A stretch of 64,000 nucleotides of DNA, taken from Paenibacillus pectinilyticus. Its GTDB lineage: Bacteria > Bacillota > Bacilli > Paenibacillales > NBRC-103111. The position numbers and the translations under genes were made by a program. The notes beneath the pieces are model-generated. The model saw nothing but the letters and a program-made list of their open reading frames with translations. It searched no databases and was not told where the DNA came from. Below, one piece after another: positions 60,058 to 64,000 of the stretch; positions within the stretch are counted from its first letter, which is position 1, and every line of letters starts with the position of its first letter. Location: positions 310,001 through 374,000 of the forward strand of contig NZ_LYPC01000011.1 in assembly GCF_001700435.1 (NCBI RefSeq), read 5' to 3'.

Positions 60058-63000
60058 CTAGCCCAGGAGCTGCAATTCTCTAGCTCTAGATATCGCTTGC
60101 ACACGTCTATTCACTTGAAGCTTGCCAAATAAGTTCGAAGCGTGGCTCTTCACGGTTCCTTCTGTGATCTCCAACTGGAGAGCAATCTCTTTATTGGACA
60201 TGCCTTCAGCCATAAGCCGAAGTATTTCAATTTCGCGATTGGATAAGGATTCAACGAGGGAAGGCACCGCTTTCACTTCAGCCGTTTTGGCTACGAAATT
60301 CGGTTGTTCTTGTAATTGCCATAGCTTGATATAGGCCGTTCGAGAAAAAGCCATTTCCAACACCTCTAGCCGCTCTGCATGGAAAGCATCTGTCGTTAGA
60401 TTATTCTCCAAGTACAGAACGCCTTCTCGATGATCTGGGTAGCGCAGCGGCAAGCACAGTATCGATCTCGGCACATGCCGTTTCACATAGGAATCCGTAG
60501 CAAAAATGCTTTGCCGTGCATCTGCAAGAATGACAGCTTCCCGTGTTCGCATGACGTACTGAACCACAGCAGCAGAATACTGGCCTTCCCTGCTTTCCAG
60601 GTTTTCTTCATCTGTGTTTATATCCTCTTCCGCTTCGATATCCAATTGCCCGCCTTTGCCCAGCAGGACCAACCCTCTCTCGGCCCCAGCAACTCGAATA
60701 GCCAGATGAAGGAATGTCTCCAGCAATTGGATCTCCGCCGTCTCCTTGGCAATCGCTTGAGATGCCTTCCGGAGTGCATCCATAATCCACTCTTTATCCA
60801 ATCCATCTTGAAGCTTACTCGGCATAGTGCTGCTCGGATTGTCCTCAAAGACCACGTGCGTTTCTTGCACATCTGATCCCGTACCAGGTAAGGTCTGAAG
60901 AAATGGATACCGCTCTTGCAGGCTGGCTACTTTCCCATAAGCTCCCCACTTCGAGTAAGCCTTGACCGCTTGCTGAAGATAGGCTTCCGCCTTTGTTGAC
61001 GTCTCCACGGCTAGCTCCATGCGGGCTGCCAGTTCGTTCGCGATCGCTTCATCCTGCGGATAGCCGGCTTCCTGTGTCAAACGTATCGCTTGGTCATACA
61101 GCGTCCCCGCTTTCAGCGGCTTGTGCTGAATTCTGGCTAATTCTGCCTGCATAATCGCATACTTAGCTAATGTGCCCTCAGGATAAGCCTTCGTCCACCG
61201 TTTCATCTGAGTAAGTAATCGCTTTATTACTTTACGGTAACGGCGCTTGATATCACTTGAAGCATTTGGATAAACGGCCATTAGGGCTAATGCATAATAA
61301 AAGCAATGTTTGCGATTAAAAGATAGGACGGATGAGCCTGCCTCGAATTTCTTCGTTGCTTCCGCACAGACAACCGCGTCTAAATAGTGTCCATATAAGT
61401 AAGACACCTCAAGCTTGCACGTGTAGTAATAAGATAAATTATGCTTATGTGAATTGTTGCCGATTTCCCCTTGCAAGAAGTCGCTCTCATTAAAATGTAC
61501 ACCACTGAATGTCAATTTCGCTGTCGTTGGCGGACTATGCAGAAGGCGAATGTATTGCAGCGTGAAGTGCAGCACCTTCAACGTCATGATATCTAATCCT
61601 CGATTAGCCGATTCCTCATATTTCTGACAAATATGATGCATATAGTTCAGATCGTTGCTCTCTGATATGACCTGAGAGGAGATGGCGTATCCCGCGTAAA
61701 CCATATCTCCGCATGCCAGGCTTAACTGTGATGCTTTCTCAAAGTGAGCATTTGCTTCTTTAGGCTGCATCGATTGCTTGATAAGCGCCACGATTAATTG
61801 AATCTTGCCTTTTAATTTGACACTATCCATGCCTTCGGCAAATCGGAGGGCAAGCTGCGCTAATTGTAAGGCGACTTTATCTTTTTTCAAACCGAAACAC
61901 AGCGTAATGGCGTAAGAACCAAGGGCAATGGATAACGCCTCGGAGCTACCTTGCTCCATCGACATTCGGACATATTTGGCAAACAAAACAACAGCTGTTT
62001 TCTCATCCATAATAAATAAAATCGAAGATGAAGCCATAACGATGTCCGCCAATGCTTTATGTAAAGGATCTTGACTAATAGGTAAATCCTCGAGATGTTT
62101 CATTTTTCTGGCTAACCATAGCTGTGTGTAGGTAATTTCAGTTGCCATGGTAAGCGGTGAGCATTTTCGCGGTATCTTGAGCCCGAACTCGGCCATCGCC
62201 GTTAAAGCAATATCGATCGCGACCTCCTCTTTCTTCTGAAAGGCGTACATCGAGATCTGGATGACATAGATTTTGGCCCGCTCCGCTAAATTATCTACAC
62301 GCAACAGCAGCTCTTCCAGAACTTCCTTGGCTTGATCGAGTTCACCACAGAAATACTGGCATTCCGAGCTTTCTAACAGGAGACTCGTATACAGGGCATT
62401 GTGGCGCGTCAAACCCTCACTCGCAATTAATTGAGTGCCCTTCTTCAAGAGTTCGAGTGCCTCTACGTAAGCTGCTCTGGCTTTGGCCTTCTTTCCCGCT
62501 CTCAAGTTAAGCCTCGCCAACTGTTCGATTTCCATCCCATCCCTCATAAGCCCGCTACCTAAATTGAGATGATGCACGACTTCAAAGAGACTGGATTCAG
62601 GCCGGTCGGATTCATAATGCTGATGGAGCAACCGACCGATGGTCAAATGAATCTGTTGTTTTTCTTCATCCGGTATGAGATCGTAAGCCGCTTGCTGAAC
62701 TTGATCATGCAAGAACCTATAGGTATCCTGCTCTGTCAGCATCAAGCCTTCACTAACCGCGGGCAGCAAATCTTGCTCCGTAGATGTGATTTCTTTCTCC
62801 TGTAGCAGCGCCAATAATCGGATATCAAAAGCAGTTCCAATACAGCTTGCTAATCTCAGCACAGCACGCGTAGCTGCAGGGAGTGTGTTAAACCTGCCAA
62901 CAATCAAACTAATGACATCCTTAAAGCCTTCCCAACTTTGAATGGCTGGCAGATTCCAATCCCAGGAGCTCTTATCTGAGTTAAAATAGAGCAGATTCTC

Positions 63001-64000
63001 TTCATACCAAGTTTGTAAGATTTGTTTAATATAAAAAGGGTTTCCTGCCGTTTTTTGGTATAAAGCGTCGGCCAAAGACTTGATGCTGGCTTGATTCGTG
63101 TGCAGCATGTCGGCAAGATAATGTAGAACAACAGGATACCCTAGCATTTGAAGGTCCATCTGATGAATCGTCGCTTCAGTTCTATACGACACACCTAGAA
63201 ACCGTTCACGCCCTATTTCTACTTCATCCATTTCATGGCTTCGATACGTTCCGATGATACAGAGAGACGTATGGCTCGGATCACCAATAACGACACGCAG
63301 CAAATCGAGCGAGGCTGAATCCGCCCATTGCAAATTATCCATCCAAATCGTAAGCGGATGATGACTGTCTGCAAATACCTTAATCAAGTTGCTGAACTGC
63401 GTCTGATATCGATGTCTCGCTTCATTGGGCGGCAGGCTCTCTACGGGAGGCTGCTCACCGATGATCAGTGTCAGTTCACTAATCACTTCTGTGAGTACAA
63501 TGCCGCTTTGACCAAGCGCTGCTAAGATCTTCTTTTTCCATGAAGCAATCTGATCTTCACTGCTTGTTAGAATCTGTCGAATCAAATTGCGAAATGCTGT
63601 AATGAGCGAGGCGTACGGAATCGAGTGATTCAATTGGTCGAACTTGCCTGAGATGAAATACCCTTTCTGCTGCAGAAGAGTCGCTTTAAACGCATTCACA
63701 AGGGTTGTTTTGCCGCTACCAGCATGACCCCCAATGAATATCACTTCCATCTCTCCCGAACAGGTTCGCTCATAAGCCTCCAACAAACTCTGCATTTCCA
63801 ATTCTCTTCCATACAACTTATCTGGTAAATGAAAACGGCTTATACCATCTACAATGCCTAAGGGAAATGGCTTAATTTCCCCCCTTTCCTCTAATTGATA
63901 CAAGCCATTCTTCAAATCTTCACGAAGACCATAGGTACTTTGATATCGATGCTCCGGTGTTTTGGAAAGCAGTTTTAAAACGAGTTCATTCACCATTTGC
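60058..64000 (-). CDS. Kinase-AAA-GAF-LuxR signalling regulator, 5' partial
   Basis: The frame is open to the right edge, so the N-terminus is outside; ~1313 residues are visible. The first residues (LVLKLLSKTPEHRYQSTYGL) match the end of the protein-kinase domain that heads this family. An AAA/STAND ATPase follows, with Walker A GGHAGSGKTTLVNAFKAT (~88-105) and Walker B-like LTIWMDNLQWADSASLDLL. A ~550-residue TPR-like helical region, a GAF domain (~1060-1215, AGAERGLVLLGKGGQLDIEA) and a LuxR helix-turn-helix (LSNREIEILRLMAEGMSNKE, TEGTVKSHASNLFGKLQVNR) close it. Family members usually end in a histidine kinase; here a DNA-binding domain replaces it, joining ligand sensing and transcription in one chain. 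Confidence 0.85.
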   Translation of the reverse strand, partial: QMVNELVLKLLSKTPEHRYQSTYGLREDLKNGLYQLEERGEIKPFPLGIVDGISRFHLPDKLYGRELEMQSLLEAYERTCSGEMEVIFIGGHAGSGKTTLVNAFKATLLQQKGYFISGKFDQLNHSIPYASLITAFRNLIRQILTSSEDQIASWKKKILAALGQSGIVLTEVISELTLIIGEQPPVESLPPNEARHRYQTQFSNLIKVFADSHHPLTIWMDNLQWADSASLDLLRVVIGDPSHTSLCIIGTYRSHEMDEVEIGRERFLGVSYRTEATIHQMDLQMLGYPVVLHYLADMLHTNQASIKSLADALYQKTAGNPFYIKQILQTWYEENLLYFNSDKSSWDWNLPAIQSWEGFKDVISLIVGRFNTLPAATRAVLRLASCIGTAFDIRLLALLQEKEITSTEQDLLPAVSEGLMLTEQDTYRFLHDQVQQAAYDLIPDEEKQQIHLTIGRLLHQHYESDRPESSLFEVVHHLNLGSGLMRDGMEIEQLARLNLRAGKKAKARAAYVEALELLKKGTQLIASEGLTRHNALYTSLLLESSECQYFCGELDQAKEVLEELLLRVDNLAERAKIYVIQISMYAFQKKEEVAIDIALTAMAEFGLKIPRKCSPLTMATEITYTQLWLARKMKHLEDLPISQDPLHKALADIVMASSSILFIMDEKTAVVLFAKYVRMSMEQGSSEALSIALGSYAITLCFGLKKDKVALQLAQLALRFAEGMDSVKLKGKIQLIVALIKQSMQPKEANAHFEKASQLSLACGDMVYAGYAISSQVISESNDLNYMHHICQKYEESANRGLDIMTLKVLHFTLQYIRLLHSPPTTAKLTFSGVHFNESDFLQGEIGNNSHKHNLSYYYTCKLEVSYLYGHYLDAVVCAEATKKFEAGSSVLSFNRKHCFYYALALMAVYPNASSDIKRRYRKVIKRLLTQMKRWTKAYPEGTLAKYAIMQAELARIQHKPLKAGTLYDQAIRLTQEAGYPQDEAIANELAARMELAVETSTKAEAYLQQAVKAYSKWGAYGKVASLQERYPFLQTLPGTGSDVQETHVVFEDNPSSTMPSKLQDGLDKEWIMDALRKASQAIAKETAEIQLLETFLHLAIRVAGAERGLVLLGKGGQLDIEAEEDINTDEENLESREGQYSAAVVQYVMRTREAVILADARQSIFATDSYVKRHVPRSILCLPLRYPDHREGVLYLENNLTTDAFHAERLEVLEMAFSRTAYIKLWQLQEQPNFVAKTAEVKAVPSLVESLSNREIEILRLMAEGMSNKEIALQLEITEGTVKSHASNLFGKLQVNRRVQAISRARELQLLG

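Noticed and set aside
1..64000. tRNA, rRNA, insertion sequences, phage genes or CRISPR repeats
   Set aside because: No cloverleaf, transposase, integrase or regularly spaced repeat was recognised on either strand by eye.

Overview
The window looks like chromosome of a low-to-mid GC spore-forming Firmicute of the Paenibacillaceae (Paenibacillus or a close relative). This rests on several SLH-domain surface proteins, many two-component systems, AGGAGG-type ribosome binding sites with frequent TTG/GTG starts, a CsrA, and a giant kinase/AAA/GAF regulator ending in a LuxR helix-turn-helix. No rRNA, tRNA, CRISPR array, insertion sequence or prophage was recognised. About 57 protein genes are supported; both edge genes run off the window.

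Layout. 1-2.5 kb: 3' part of a cadherin-like/SLH surface protein. 2.6-7.5 kb: two ABC ATPase/permease pairs around an OmpR-type two-component pair, a bacitracin/lantibiotic-protection type layout. 7.6-9.7 kb: sugar isomerase-like TIM barrel plus Gfo/Idh/MocA dehydrogenase with a candidate cre box. 9.8-14.1 kb: TetR regulator, polar amino-acid ABC importer and an M24 peptidase in one direction. 14.4-16.4 kb: MarR plus EmrB-type drug exporter. 16.5-22.7 kb: SLH protein, a large secreted repeat protein, and a REC-LuxR/7TM-histidine-kinase pair. 23.0-27.3 kb: GAF-PAS-GGDEF-EAL protein coupled to a ThDP enzyme and a carboxymuconolactone-decarboxylase-like protein. 27.4-32.8 kb: beta-helix lipoprotein, DUF4956 membrane protein and VTC (polyphosphate polymerase-like) protein, divergent from an OmpR/kinase pair. 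33-35.5 kb: VOC plus MarR, then a membrane chemoreceptor-like protein. 35.6-40 kb: tiny hydrophilic protein and MMPL exporter, divergent from an OmpR/kinase pair. 40-48.8 kb: secreted dockerin-like protein, REC-LuxR/LytS-type pair, and a 1459-residue SLH/RCC1 mosaic protein. 48.9-52.9 kb: epoxide hydrolase with MarR; AraC with SnoaL-like and WrbA-like proteins. 53-56.3 kb: VanR/VanS/VanY/VanZ-like cluster without VanHAX. 56.4-60 kb: metallo-beta-lactamase-fold protein, MFS exporter, isochorismatase-like hydrolase divergent from TetR, and an isolated csrA. 60-64 kb: AAA/GAF/LuxR regulator.

The theme is cell-envelope sensing: seven two-component pairs or modules sit directly beside exporters or surface proteins. 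The strongest candidate for an undescribed system is the VTC-DUF4956-lipoprotein operon. In the region between it and its divergent response regulator, two near-identical 11-bp-spaced direct-repeat boxes point outward, each seven bases from a -10-like hexamer. This implies that the regulator switches on both itself and the membrane/polyphosphate operon. The second candidate is the c-di-GMP enzyme carrying an AcoR-like sensor domain that is translationally coupled to a ThDP-dependent enzyme.
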